64,000 nucleotides of DNA from positions 21,158,001 through 21,222,000 of the forward strand of contig NC_065575.1 in NCBI RefSeq assembly GCF_937616625.2, read 5' to 3'. The stretch comes from Mercurialis annua. Taxonomy: Eukaryota > Streptophyta > Magnoliopsida > Malpighiales > Euphorbiaceae. This document shows positions 39,699 through 51,672 of this stretch, one piece after another; positions within the stretch are counted from its first letter, which is position 1, and each line of letters starts with the position of its first letter. The position numbers and the translations under genes were made by a program. Below the pieces are notes generated by a model. It was not told the DNA's origin and searched no databases. It saw nothing but the letters and a program-made list of their open reading frames with translations.

Positions 39699-42600
39699 GG
39701 ATATTAAACTCTGTGGGTCACTGAAGTCTCATGAAATTTCAAAAAAGTCACAAAAGTCAATTTTCTTACAAAGTTGTCACTGAACTATACCTTTTATTAC
39801 AAAAATATTTCTGTTGTTACGAAAAGAACACTAAAAGTTTCGTGAATTACAAAAAGTCATTGGATTATAGCTTTTATTCAGAAAAGGTCACTGAACTATG
39901 TTCCTTTTTGTAATTTTGGCTTGCCACGTAAGCAAAAATGTTACATTTTTAAGTCGTTTTATATGGGTGAACCCTTTCGTAGTAAAAGGTATGGTTCAGT
40001 GACCATTTTGTAAGAAAATTGAATTTAATGACCTTTTTGAGATTTCTTGAGACTTGAGTTACCAAGGGAGTTTAATATCCAAAAACAAATCCAAACGTTT
40101 CCCATTTTTAGCGATTTAAGCCATACGTTTACAAACGTTACGAAACAAATCCAAGCGTTTCACCTTTTTAGCGATTTAAGCCAAACATTTACAAACGTTA
40201 CGAAACAAATCCAAACGGTTCACCTTTTGAGCAATTTAAGCCAAACGTTTACAAACATTACGAAACAAGTTCAAGCGTTTCACCTTTTTAGCAATTTAAG
40301 CCAAATGTTTACAAACGTTATGAAACAAATCCAAACGTTTCACATTTTTAGCGATTTAAACCAAACATTACGAAACAAATCCAAATGTTTCACCTTTATA
40401 GCGATTTAAGCCAAACGTTGACAAATGTTACGAAACAAAAAACAATCGTTTCCCTTTTAAGCAATTTAAGCCAAACGTTTACAAACGTTACAGAACAAAA
40501 CCAAACATTTCACATTTTTAGCGATTTAAGCCAAATGTTTACAAACGCTACGAAACAAATCCAAACGTTTCAAATTTTTAGCAATTTAAGCTAAACGTTT
40601 ACAAATGTTACGAAACAAATCCAAATGTTTCAAATTTTTAGCGATTTAAGCCAAACATTTACAAAACCAAATGTTTCACCTTTTTAGCGATTTAAGCCAG
40701 CCGTTTACAAACGTTACGACACATATCCAAACGTTTCACCTTTTTAGCAATTTAAGCCAAACGATTACAAACGTTACGAAACAAAAAACAAACGTTTCCC
40801 TTTTTAGCAATTTAAGCCAAACGTTTACCAACGTTACGGAACAAAGCCAAACATTTCACATTTTTAGCGATTTAAGACAAACGTTTACAAACGCTACGAA
40901 GCAAATCCAAACGTTTCAACTTTTTAGCGATTTAAGCCAACCGTTTACGAACGTTACGAAACAAATCCAAACGTTTCACCTTTTTAGCGAATTCAGTCAA
41001 ACATTTACAAAACCAAATGTTTCACCTTTTTAGCGATTTAAGCTAACCGTTTACAAACGTTACGACACAAATCCAAACGTTTCACCTTTTTAGCAATTTA
41101 AGCCAGACGTTTACAAACGTTACGAAACAAATTAGAGCATTTCACCTTTTTAGCAATTTAAGTCAAACTTTTACAAACATTACGAAAAAAAAAACAAACG
41201 TTTCACATTTTTAGTGATTTTAGCCAGATGGTTAAATATGTTACAAAACAAAAACAAACGTTTCACCTTTTTAGCTATTTATGCCAAATGTTTACAAACG
41301 TTACGAAACAAATCCATATGATTCCTCATTTTTAGCGATTTATGCCAAACGTTTACAAACTTTACGAAAGAAATCAAAGCGAACCTTTTTAGCAATGTAA
41401 GCCAAACGTTTACAAACTTTACAAAACAAAATAAAACGTTTCACCTTTTTAGTGATTTAAGCCAAACGTTTACAAACGTTACGAAACAAATCCAAACGGT
41501 TCACCTTTTGAGCAATTTAAGCCAAACGTTTACAAACGTTATGAAACAAGTCCAAGCATTTCACTTTTTTAGCAATTTAAGCCAAGCATTTACAAACGTT
41601 ATGAAACAAATCCAAGCATTTCACTTTTTTAGCAATTTAAGCCAAACATTTACAAACGTTATGAAACAAATCCAAACGTTTCACATTTTTAGCGATTTAA
41701 ACCAAACGTTACCAAACAAATCCAAATGTTTTAACCTTTATAGCGATTTAAGCCAAACATTTACAAACGTTACGAAACAAAAAATAAACATTTCCCTTTT
41801 AGCAATTTAAACCAAACGTTTACAAACGTTACGCAACAAAACCAAACATTTCACATTTTTAGCTATTTAAGCCAAATGTTAACAAACGCTACGAAACAAA
41901 TCCAAACGTTTCAACTTTTTAGAGGTTTAAGCCAAACGTTTACAAACGTTACGAAACAAATCCAAACGTTTCACCTTTTTAGCAATTTAAGCCAAACATT
42001 TACAAAACCAAATGTTTCACTTTTTTAGCAATTTAAGCTAACCGTTTACAAACGTTACGACACAAATCCAAACATTTTACCTTTTTAGCGATTTAAGTCA
42101 AACGTTTACAAACGTTACAAAACAAATTAGAGCATTTCACCTTTTTAGCAATTTAAATCAAACTTTTACAAAATTTACGAAACAAAACCAAACGTTTCAC
42201 CTTTTTAGCGATTTGAGCCAGACGATTAAATATGTTACAAAACAAAACTAAACGTTTCACCTTTTTAGCGATTTATGCTAAATGTTTACGAACGTTACGA
42301 AACAAATCCAAACATTTCCTCATTTTTAGCGATTTATGCCAAACGTTTAAAAACGTTACGAAAGAAATCGTAGCAGACCTTTTTAGCAATTTAAGCCAAA
42401 CGTTAACAAACGTTACGAAACAAAACCAAACATTTCACCTTTTAGCGATTTAAGCCCAACGTTTACAAACGTTACGAAACAAATCTAAACGGTTCACTTT
42501 TTGAGCAATTTAAGCCGAACGTTTACAAACGTTACTAAACAAGTCCAAGCGTTTCACCTTTCTACCAATTTAAGCCAAACGTTACGAAACAAATCCAAAC

Positions 42601-44510
42601 GTTTCCCATTTTTAGCAATTTAAGCCATACATTTACAAACGTTACGAAACAAATCCAAGCGTTTCACCATTTTAGCGATTTAAGCCAAACGTTTCAAATT
42701 TTTAGCAATTTAAGTCAAACGTTTACAAATGCTAGGAAACAAATCCAAACGTTTCACCTTTTTAGCATTTAAGCCAGACAAAACCAAATGTTTCACCTTT
42801 TTAGCAATTTAAGCCAACCGTTTACAAACGTTACGACACAAATCCAAACGTTTCACCTTTTTAGCAATTTAAGCCAAACGTTTACAAACGTTACGAAACA
42901 AATTAGAGCATTTCACCTTTTTAGCAATTTAAGTCAAACTTTTACAAACATTACGAAACAAAACAAAAAGTTTCACCTTTTTAGCGATTTAAGCCAGACG
43001 TTTAAATATGTTACAAAACAAAACCAAACGTTTCACCTATATAGCTATTTAAGCCAAATGTTTACAAACGTTAAGGAACAAATCCATATGTTTCCTCATT
43101 TTTAGCGATTTATGCCAAACGTTTACAAATGTTACGAAAGAAATCGAAGTGGACCTATTTAGCAATTTAAGCCAAACGTTTACAAACGTTACGAAACAAA
43201 ACCAAACATTGCACCTTTTTAGCGATTTTAGCCAAACATTTACAAACGTTACGAAACAAATCCAAACGGTTCACCTTTTGAGCAATTTAAGCCAAACGTT
43301 TACAAACGTTACGAAACAAGTTCAAGCATTTCGCCTTGTTTAGCAATTTAAGCCAAATGTTTACAAATGTTCTGAAACAAATCAAAACGTTTTATATTTT
43401 TAGATATTTAAGCCAAACGCTACGAAACAAATTCAAATGTTTCACCTTTATAGAGATTTAAGCCAAACATTTACAAACGTTACGAAACAAAAAACAAATT
43501 TTCCCTTTTTAGCAATTTAAGCCAAACGTTTACAAACGATACGAAACAAAACAAAACGTTTCATATTTTTAGCGATTTAAGCCAAACGTTTACAAACGCT
43601 ACGAAACAAATCCAAACGTTTCAACTTTTTAGCGATTTAAGCCAACCGTTTACAAACGTTACGAAACAAATCCAAACGTTTCACCTTTTTAGCGATTTAA
43701 GCCAAACATTTACAAAACCAAATGTTTCACCTTTTTAGCGATTTAAGCCAGCCGTTTACAAACGTTACGACACATATCCAAACGTTTCACCTTTTTAGCA
43801 ATTTAAGCCAAACGATTACAAACGTTACGAAACAAAAAACAAACGTTTCCCTTTTTAGCAATTTAAGCCAAACGTTTACCAACGTTACGGAACAAAGCCA
43901 AACATTTCACATTTTTAGCGATCTAAGACAAACGTTTACAAACGCTACGAAGCAAATCCAAACGTTTCAACTTTTTAGCGATTTAAGCCAACCGTTTACG
44001 AACGTTACGAAACAAATCCAAACGTTTCACCTTTTTAGCGAATTCAGTCAAACATTTACAAAACCAAATGTTTCACCTTTTTAGCGATTTAAGCTAACCG
44101 TTTACAAACGTTACGACACAAATCCAAACGTTTCACCTTTTTAGCAATTTAAGCCAGACGTTTACAAACGTTACGAAACAAATTAGAGCATTTCACCTTT
44201 TTAGCAATTTAAGTCAAACTTTTACAAACATTACGAAAAAAAAAACAAACGTTTCACATTTTTAGTGATTTTAGCCAGATGGTTAAATATGTTACAAAAC
44301 AAAAACAAACGTTTCACCTTTTTAGCTATTTATGCCAAATGTTTACAAACGTTACGAAACAAATCCATATGACTCCTCATTTTTAGCGATTTATGCCAAA
44401 CGTTTACAAACTTTACGAAAGAAATCAAAGCGAACCTTTTTAGCAATGTAAGCCAAACGTTTACAAACTTTACAAAACAAAATAAAACGTTTCACCTTTT
44501 TAGTGATTTA
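38684..44510 (+). repeat. Right copy of 5.83-kb tandem duplication
   Basis: Matches 32834-38662 at constant offset 5,850. Within it, 40637 to about 42697 recurs at offset 3,051 as 43688 to about 45748, a third and longer copy of the 3-kb unit, which runs past the end of the 5.83-kb copy. Confidence 0.92.
39699..40080. mobile_element. Foldback MITE, copy 2
   Basis: Identical by eye to 33849-34230 and in the same satellite context, so it was copied by the segmental duplication and did not insert independently. Confidence 0.78.
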
Positions 44511-47139
44511 AGCCAAACGTTTACAAACGTTACGAAACAAATCCAAACGGTTCACCTTTTGAGCAATTTAAGCCAAACGTTTACAAACGTTATGAAACAA
44601 GTCCAAGCATTTCACTTTTTTAGCAAATTAAGCCAAACATTTACAAACGTTATGAAACAAATCCAAGCATTTCACTTTTTTAGCAATTTAAGCCAAACAT
44701 TTACAAACGTTATGAAACAAATCCAAACGTTTCACATTTTTAGCGATTTAAACCAAACGTTACCAAACAAATCCAAATGTTTTAACCTTTATAGCGATTT
44801 AAGCCAAACATTTACAAACGTTACGAAACAAAAAATAAACATTTCCCTTTTAGCAATTTAAACCAAACGTTTACAAACGTTACGGAACAAAACCAAACAT
44901 TTCACATTTTTAGCGATTTAAGCCAAATGTTAACAAACGCTACGAAACAAATCCAAACGTTTCAACTTTTTAGAGATTTAAGCCAAACGTTTACAAACGT
45001 TACGAAACAAATCCAAACGTTTCACCTTTTTAGCAATTTAAGCCAAACATTTACAAAACCAAATGTTTCACTTTTTTAGCAATTTAAGCTAACCGTTTAC
45101 AAACGTTACGACACAAATCCAAACATTTTACCTTTTTAGCGATTTAAGTCAAACGTTTACAAACGTTACAAAACAAATTAGAGCATTTCACCTTTTTAGC
45201 AATTTAAATCAAACTTTTACAAAATTTACGAAACAAAACCAAACGTTTCACCTTTTTAGCGATTTGAGCCAGACGATTAAATATGTTACAAAACAAAACT
45301 AAACGTTTCACCTTTTTAGCGATTTAAGCTAAATGTTTATGAACGTTACGAAACAAATCCAAACATTTCCTCATTTTTAGCGATTTATGCCAAACGTTTA
45401 AAAACGTTACGAAAGAAATCGTAGCAGACCTTTTTAGCAATTTAAGCCAAACGTTAACAAACGTTACGAAACAAAACCAAACATTTCACCTTTTAGCGAT
45501 TTAAGCCCAACGTTTACAAACGTTACGAAACAAATCTAAACGGTTCACTTTTTGAGCAATTTAAGCCGAACGTTTACAAACGTTACTAAACAAGTCCAAG
45601 CGTTTCACCTTTCTACCAATTTAAGCCAAACGTTACGAAACAAATCCAAACGTTTCCCATTTTTAGCGATTTAAGCCATACGTTTACAAACGTTACGAAA
45701 CAAATCCAAGCGTTTCACCATTTTAGCGATTTAAGCCAAACGTTTACAAACGTTACGAAACAAATCCAAACGGTTCACCTTTTGAGCAATTTAAGCCTAA
45801 CGTTTACAAACATTACGAAACAAGTCCAAGCGTTTCACCTTTTTAGCAATTTAAGCCAAATGTTTACAAACGTTATGAAACAAATCCAAACGTTTCATAT
45901 TTTTAGCGATTTAAACCAAACGTTACGAAACAAATCCAAATGTTTCTCCATTATAGCGATTTAAGCCAAACGTTGAAAAACGTTACGAAAGAAAACACAA
46001 TAGTTTCCCTTTTAAGCAATTTAAGCCAAACGTTTACAAATGCTATAGAACAAAACCAAACATTTCACATTTTAAGCGATTTAAACCAAACGTTTACAAC
46101 GCTACGAAACAAATCCAAACGTTTCAAATTTTTAGCGATTTAAGCCAAACGTTTACAAATGTTACGAAACAAATCCAAACGTTTCCCCTTTTTAGCGATT
46201 TAAGCCAAATGTTTACAAACATTACGAAACAAATCCAAGCGTTTCACCTTTTTAGCGATTTAAGCCAAACGTTTACAAACATTACGCAACAAATTCAAGC
46301 GTTTCACCTTTTTAGCGATTTAAGCCAAACGTTTACAAACGTTACGAAACAAATCCAACCGTTTCACCTTTTTAGCGATTTAAGCCAAATATTTACAAAC
46401 GTTACGAAACAAATCCAAACGTTTCACCTTTTTAGCGATTTGAGCGAAACGTTTATAAACGTTACGAAACAAAACCAAACGTTTAAAACATTACGAAACA
46501 AATCCAAACGTTTCCCATTTTCAGCGATTTAAGCCAAACGTTTACAAACGTTATGAAACAAAACAAAATGTTTCCCCTTTTTAGCAATTTAAGCCAAACG
46601 TTTAGAAATGTTACGAAACAAAACCAAACGTTTCCCCTTTTTAGCAATTTAAGCCAAATGTTACGAAACAAATCCAAACGTTTCCCCGTTTTAGCAATTT
46701 AAGCCAAACGTTTACAAACGTTACGGAACAAATTCAAACGTTTCATCTTTTTAGCAATTTAAGCCAAACGTTTATAAACGTTACGAAACAAATCCAAACA
46801 TTTCATATTATTAGCGATTTAAGCCAAACGTTTACAAATGTTACGAAACAAATCTAAACATTTCACCTTTTTAGCAATTTAAGCCAAACGTTTACAAACG
46901 TTACGAAACAAAACCAAATGTTTCCCCATTTTAGCAATTTAAGCCAAACGTTTAAAACGTTACGAAACAAATCTAAACGTTTCCCCTTTTTAACAATTTA
47001 AGCCAAACATTTACAAACGTTACAAAACAAATCCAAACATTTCAGCTTTTTTGCGATTTATGCCAAATGTTTACAAACATTACGAAACAAATCCAAATGT
47101 TTAACCTTTTTCACCTTTTTTAGCAATTTCAACTAAACG
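40081..47139 (+). repeat. 60-bp satellite array, long + block
   Basis: Same monomer and strand. Near 46140-46480 the monomers are the most regular in the window and keep exact 60-bp spacing. After about 45750 the sequence resembles 34250-34740 without the MITE. It ends at a palindromic strand switch at about 47140. Confidence 0.94.
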
Positions 47140-50100
47140 TTTGGTTTAAACGTTTGGTTTATTTCGTATCGTTTATAAACGTTTGGCTTAACTCACTGAA
47201 AAGGTGAAACGTCTGGATTTCTTTCATAACGTTTTAAATATTTGCCTTAAACCTCTAAAAAGGTGAAACGTTTGGTTTTGTTTTGGAACGTTTGTAAACA
47301 TTTGGATTAAATAGCTACAAAGGTGAAACGTTTGGATTTATTTCGTAATATTTTAAACGTTTGGATTTGTTTCGTAACTTTTGTAAATGTTTGACTTAAT
47401 TTGCTAAAAAGGTGAAACATTTAGATTTGTTTAATAATGTTTGTAAACATTTAACTTGAATTGCTAAAAATGTGAAACGCTTGGATTTGTTTCATAACGT
47501 TTTAAACGTTTTGATTTGTTTCAAAATGTTTGGATTGTTTCGTTACGTTTGTAAACGTTTGGCTTCAATCACTAAAAAGGTGAAACGTTTAGATTTGTTT
47601 CGTAACGTTTGTAGACGTTTGGCTTTGTTTTGTAACGTTTGTAAACGTTTGGCTTAAATCGCTAAAAATATGAAACGCTTGGATTTGTTTAGTAACGTTT
47701 GTAAACGTTTGGCCTAAATTGCTAAAAATGTAAAACGCTTGGATTTGTTTCATAACGTTTTAAACGTTTGGATTTGTTTCGTAACGTTTGTAAACATTTG
47801 GCTTCAATCGCTAAAAAGGTGAAACGTTTGGATTTGTTTCGTAACAAACGTTTGGCTTAAATCGCTAAAAAGGTGAAACGTTTGGTTTTGTTTCGTAACG
47901 TTTGTAAACGTTTGACTAAATTGCTAAAAAGGTGAAACGTTTAGATTTGTTTCGTAATGTTTGTAAGCGATTGGCTTATATCGCTAAAAATGGGAAATGT
48001 TTGGGTTTGGTTTTTGTTACGTTTGTAAACGTTTGGCCTAAATCGTTAAAAAGGGGAAACATTTGGTTTTGTTTCGTAATATTTTAAACGGTTGGATTTG
48101 TTTCGTAACGTTTGTAAACGTTTGGCTTAAATCGCTAAAATGGGGAAACGTTTAGATTTGTTTTGTTACTTTTGTAAACGTTTGCCTTAAATTGTTAAAA
48201 AGGTCAAACGTTTGGATTTGTTTCGTAGCGTTTGTAAATGTTTGGCTTAAATTGCTAAAAAGGTGAAACACTTTGATTTGTTTCGTAACTTTTGTAAACG
48301 TTTGGCTTTGTTTCGTAACATTTGTAAACGTTTGGCTTAAATCGCTAAAAATGTGAAACGTTTGGATTTGTTTTATAACGTTTGTAAAAGTTTGGCTTAA
48401 ATTGCTAAAAAGGTGAAACATTTGGATTTGTTTCGTAACGTTTGTAAACGTTTGGCTTAAATCGCTAAAAATGTGAAACGTTTGGATTTGTATCGTAGAT
48501 TTATTTCATAAATTTGTTTTGAAACGTTTGGATTTGTTTCGTAACGTTTTGAACGTTTGGTTTTATTTCGTAACGTTTATAAACATTTGGCTTAAATCGC
48601 TAAAAAGGTGAAACGTTTGGATTTGTTTCGTAACGTTTTAAACGTTTCACTTAAACGCTAAAAAGAGGAAACGTTTGGTTTTGTTTGTAAACGTTTGGCT
48701 TAAATCGCTAAAAAGGTGAAACTCTTGGATTTGTTTCGCAATTTTTGTAAATGTTTGGCTTTGTTTCGTAACGTTTGTAAACGTTTGGCTTAAATGGCTA
48801 AAAATGTGAAACGCTTGGATTTGTTTCGTAATGTTTGTAAACGTTTGGCTTAAATTGCTAAAAAGGTGAAACGTTTGGATTTGTTTGGTAACGTTTGTAA
48901 GCGCTTGGCTTAAATCGCTAAAAATGTGAAACGTTTGGATTTATTCTGTAGCGTTTGTAAAAACTTTTACTTTCTACGAACGTTTACAAACGTTACGAAA
49001 CAAAATCAAACATTTGGATTAAAAGGGGAAACGTTTGTAAACGTTTTGTTTTGTAAATGTATTGCTTGAATCACTAAAAAGGTGAAACGTTTGGATTGGT
49101 TTCGTAACGTTTGTAAACGTTTGGCTTAAATCGCTAAAATGGGGAAACGTTTGAAATATTTTTTGTAACGTTTGTAAACGTTTGGCTTAAATCGCTAAAA
49201 AGGTGAAACGTTTGGTTTTGTTTTGTAACGTTTAAAACATTTGGATTTGTTTCATAACCTTTGTAAACGTATGGCTTAAATTGCTAAAAGAGTGAAATGT
49301 TTGGATTTGTTTCGTAACATTTGTAAAAGTTTGGCTTAAATTGTTAAAAATATGAAACGTTTGGATTTGTTTCATTACATTTTAAACGTTTGGTTTTGTT
49401 TCCAAACAATTAAAACTTTACGAAACAAATCCAAGCGTTTCACCTTTTTAGCAATTTAAGCCAAACATTTACAAATTACGAAATAAATCCAAATGTTTCC
49501 CCTTTTAAATAATTTAGGCCAAACATTTGGATTTGTTTCGTAACGTTTTAAACGTTTGGTTTTGTTTCGTAACGTTTATAAAAATTTGGCCTAAATCGCT
49601 AAAAAGGTGAAACGTTTGGATTTGTTTCGTAACATTTTAAACATTTGACTTAAATTGTTAAAAAAGTGAAACGTTTGGTTTTGTTTCGTAATGTTTGTGA
49701 ACGTATGGCTTAAATCACTAAAAAGGGGGAACGCTTGGATTTATTTCGTAACTTTTGTAAGCGTTTGGCTTTGTTTCGTAACGTTTGTAAACGTTTGGCT
49801 TAAATCGCTAAAAATGTGAAACGTTTGGATTTGTTTCGTAACGTTTGTAGACGTTTGGTTTAAACTGCTAAAAAGGTGAAACTTTTGGATTTGTTTCATA
49901 ACGTTTGTAGTCGTTTGGCTTAAATCGCTAAAAATATGAAACGTTTGGATTTGTTCCGTAGCGTTTGTAAAATCCTTTACTTTCTACGAACGTTTACAAA
50001 CGTTACGAAACAAAACCAAACGTTTGGCTTAAAACTAGAAATGTTTTTAAACGTTTGGTTTTGTAAACGTTTGGCTTAAATCGCAAAAAAGGTAAAACGC

Positions 50101-50229
50101 TTGGATTTGTTTCGTAACGTTTGTAAATGTTTGGCTTAAATCAAGAAAATGGGGAAACGTTTGGATATGTTTTGTAACGTTTGTAAATGTTTTGCTTAAA
50201 TTGCTAAAAAGGTGAAACGTTTGGTTTTG
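47140..50229 (-). repeat. 60-bp satellite array, inverted and rearranged block
   Basis: Monomers now read as the reverse complement (GGCTTAAATCGCTAAAAAGG). Short forward patches are embedded near 48970-49010, 49415-49500 and 49985-50020, so several small inversions are nested here. Many monomers are truncated. Confidence 0.92.
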
Positions 50230-51389
50230 TTTAAGCTGAACGTTTACAAACTTTACAAAACAAATCCAAACGTTTCATCTTTTTAGCAATTTAAGCCAAA
50301 TGTTTACAAAAGTTACAAAACAAATTCAAACGTTTCACCTTTTTAGCGATTTAAGCCGAAGGTTTACAAACGTTATGAAACAAATCTAAACGTTTAACCT
50401 TTTTAGCGATTTAGGGCAAACGTTTACAAACGTTATGAAACAAATCCAAACATTTCCCCATTTTAGCTATTTAAGCCAAATGTTTACAAACGTTACAAAA
50501 CAAATCCAAGCGTTTAACCTTTTTAGCAATTTAAGCCAGGCGTTTACAAACGTTACGGAACAAAACCAAACGTTTCCCCTTTTTAGCAATTTAAGTCAAA
50601 CGTTTAAAAACGTTACGAAACAAATCCAAGCGTTTCCCCTTTTTAGCGGATTAAGCCAAATATTTACAAACGTTACGAAATAAATCCAAACGTTTCCCCA
50701 TTTTTACGATTTAAGCCAAATGTTTACAAAGGTTACAAAACAAATCCAAACGTGTCACCTTTTTAGCAATTTAAGCTAAACGTTTATTAACATTACAAAA
50801 CAAATCCAAACGTTTTGCCTTTATAGTGATATAAGACAAACGTTTACAAACGTTACGAAACAAATCCAAACGTTACAAAACAAATTTACGAAACAAATCC
50901 AAATGTTTCACCTTTTTAGCGATTTAAGCCAAACGTTTACAAACGTTACGAAACAAAACCAAACTTTTATAACGTTACGAATCAAATCCAAATGTTTCAC
51001 CTATTTAACAATTTAATCCGAACGTTTACAAACGTTACGAAAGAAAATCAAACGTTTCCCCTTTTTAGCGATTTAAGCCAAACGCTTATAAACTTTAAGA
51101 AACAAATCCAAACGTTTCACCTTTTTAGCAATTTAAGTCAAACGGTAAAAAAACGTTACAAAACAAAACCAAAGGTTACGAAACAAATCCAAACGTGTCC
51201 CCATTTAAGAGATATAAGCCAAACGATTACAAATGTTATGAAACAAATCCAAGCGTTTCTTTTTTTTAGCGATTTTAGCCAAACTGTTACTAACGTTACG
51301 AAATAAATCCAAAAGTTTCGAAACAAATCAAAACGTTTAAAACGTTACGAAACAAATCTAAATATTTCATATTTTTAGCAATTTAAATT
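50230..51389 (+). repeat. 60-bp satellite array, forward block
   Basis: Orientation returns to + at about 50230 and again flips at about 51390. Monomers are more diverged than in the duplicated region. Confidence 0.92.
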
Positions 51390-51672
51390 AAATTTTTGGC
51401 TTAAATCGCTAAAATGGGAAAATATTTGGATTTGTTTCGTAACGTTTGGCTTATATTGCTAAAAAGGGGAAATGTTTGGATTTGTTTCGTAGCATTTGTA
51501 AACGTTTTTCCTACATCACTAAAAAGGTGAAACATTTGGTTTTGTTTCGCAACGTTTGTAAACGTTTGGCTGAAATCGTTGTTTTTTAACGTTTGTAAAC
51601 GTTTAGCTTAAATTGCTATAAAGGTGAAACGCTTGGATTTGTTTTGCAACGTTTGTAAACATTTGGCTTTGT
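51390..51672 (-). repeat. 60-bp satellite array, short inverted block
   Basis: About five reverse-orientation monomers; the last ends at TTTGGCTTTGTT and meets a truncated gypsy LTR. Confidence 0.9.

Noticed and set aside
16878..51306. Many reading frames of 60-120 codons with a repeated F-x-L-F-S-x-L-S-Q-T-F-T-N-V-T-K-Q pattern
   Set aside because: They are translations of the 60-bp satellite in the one frame without stops; they begin and end at random monomer variants and have no gene-like context.
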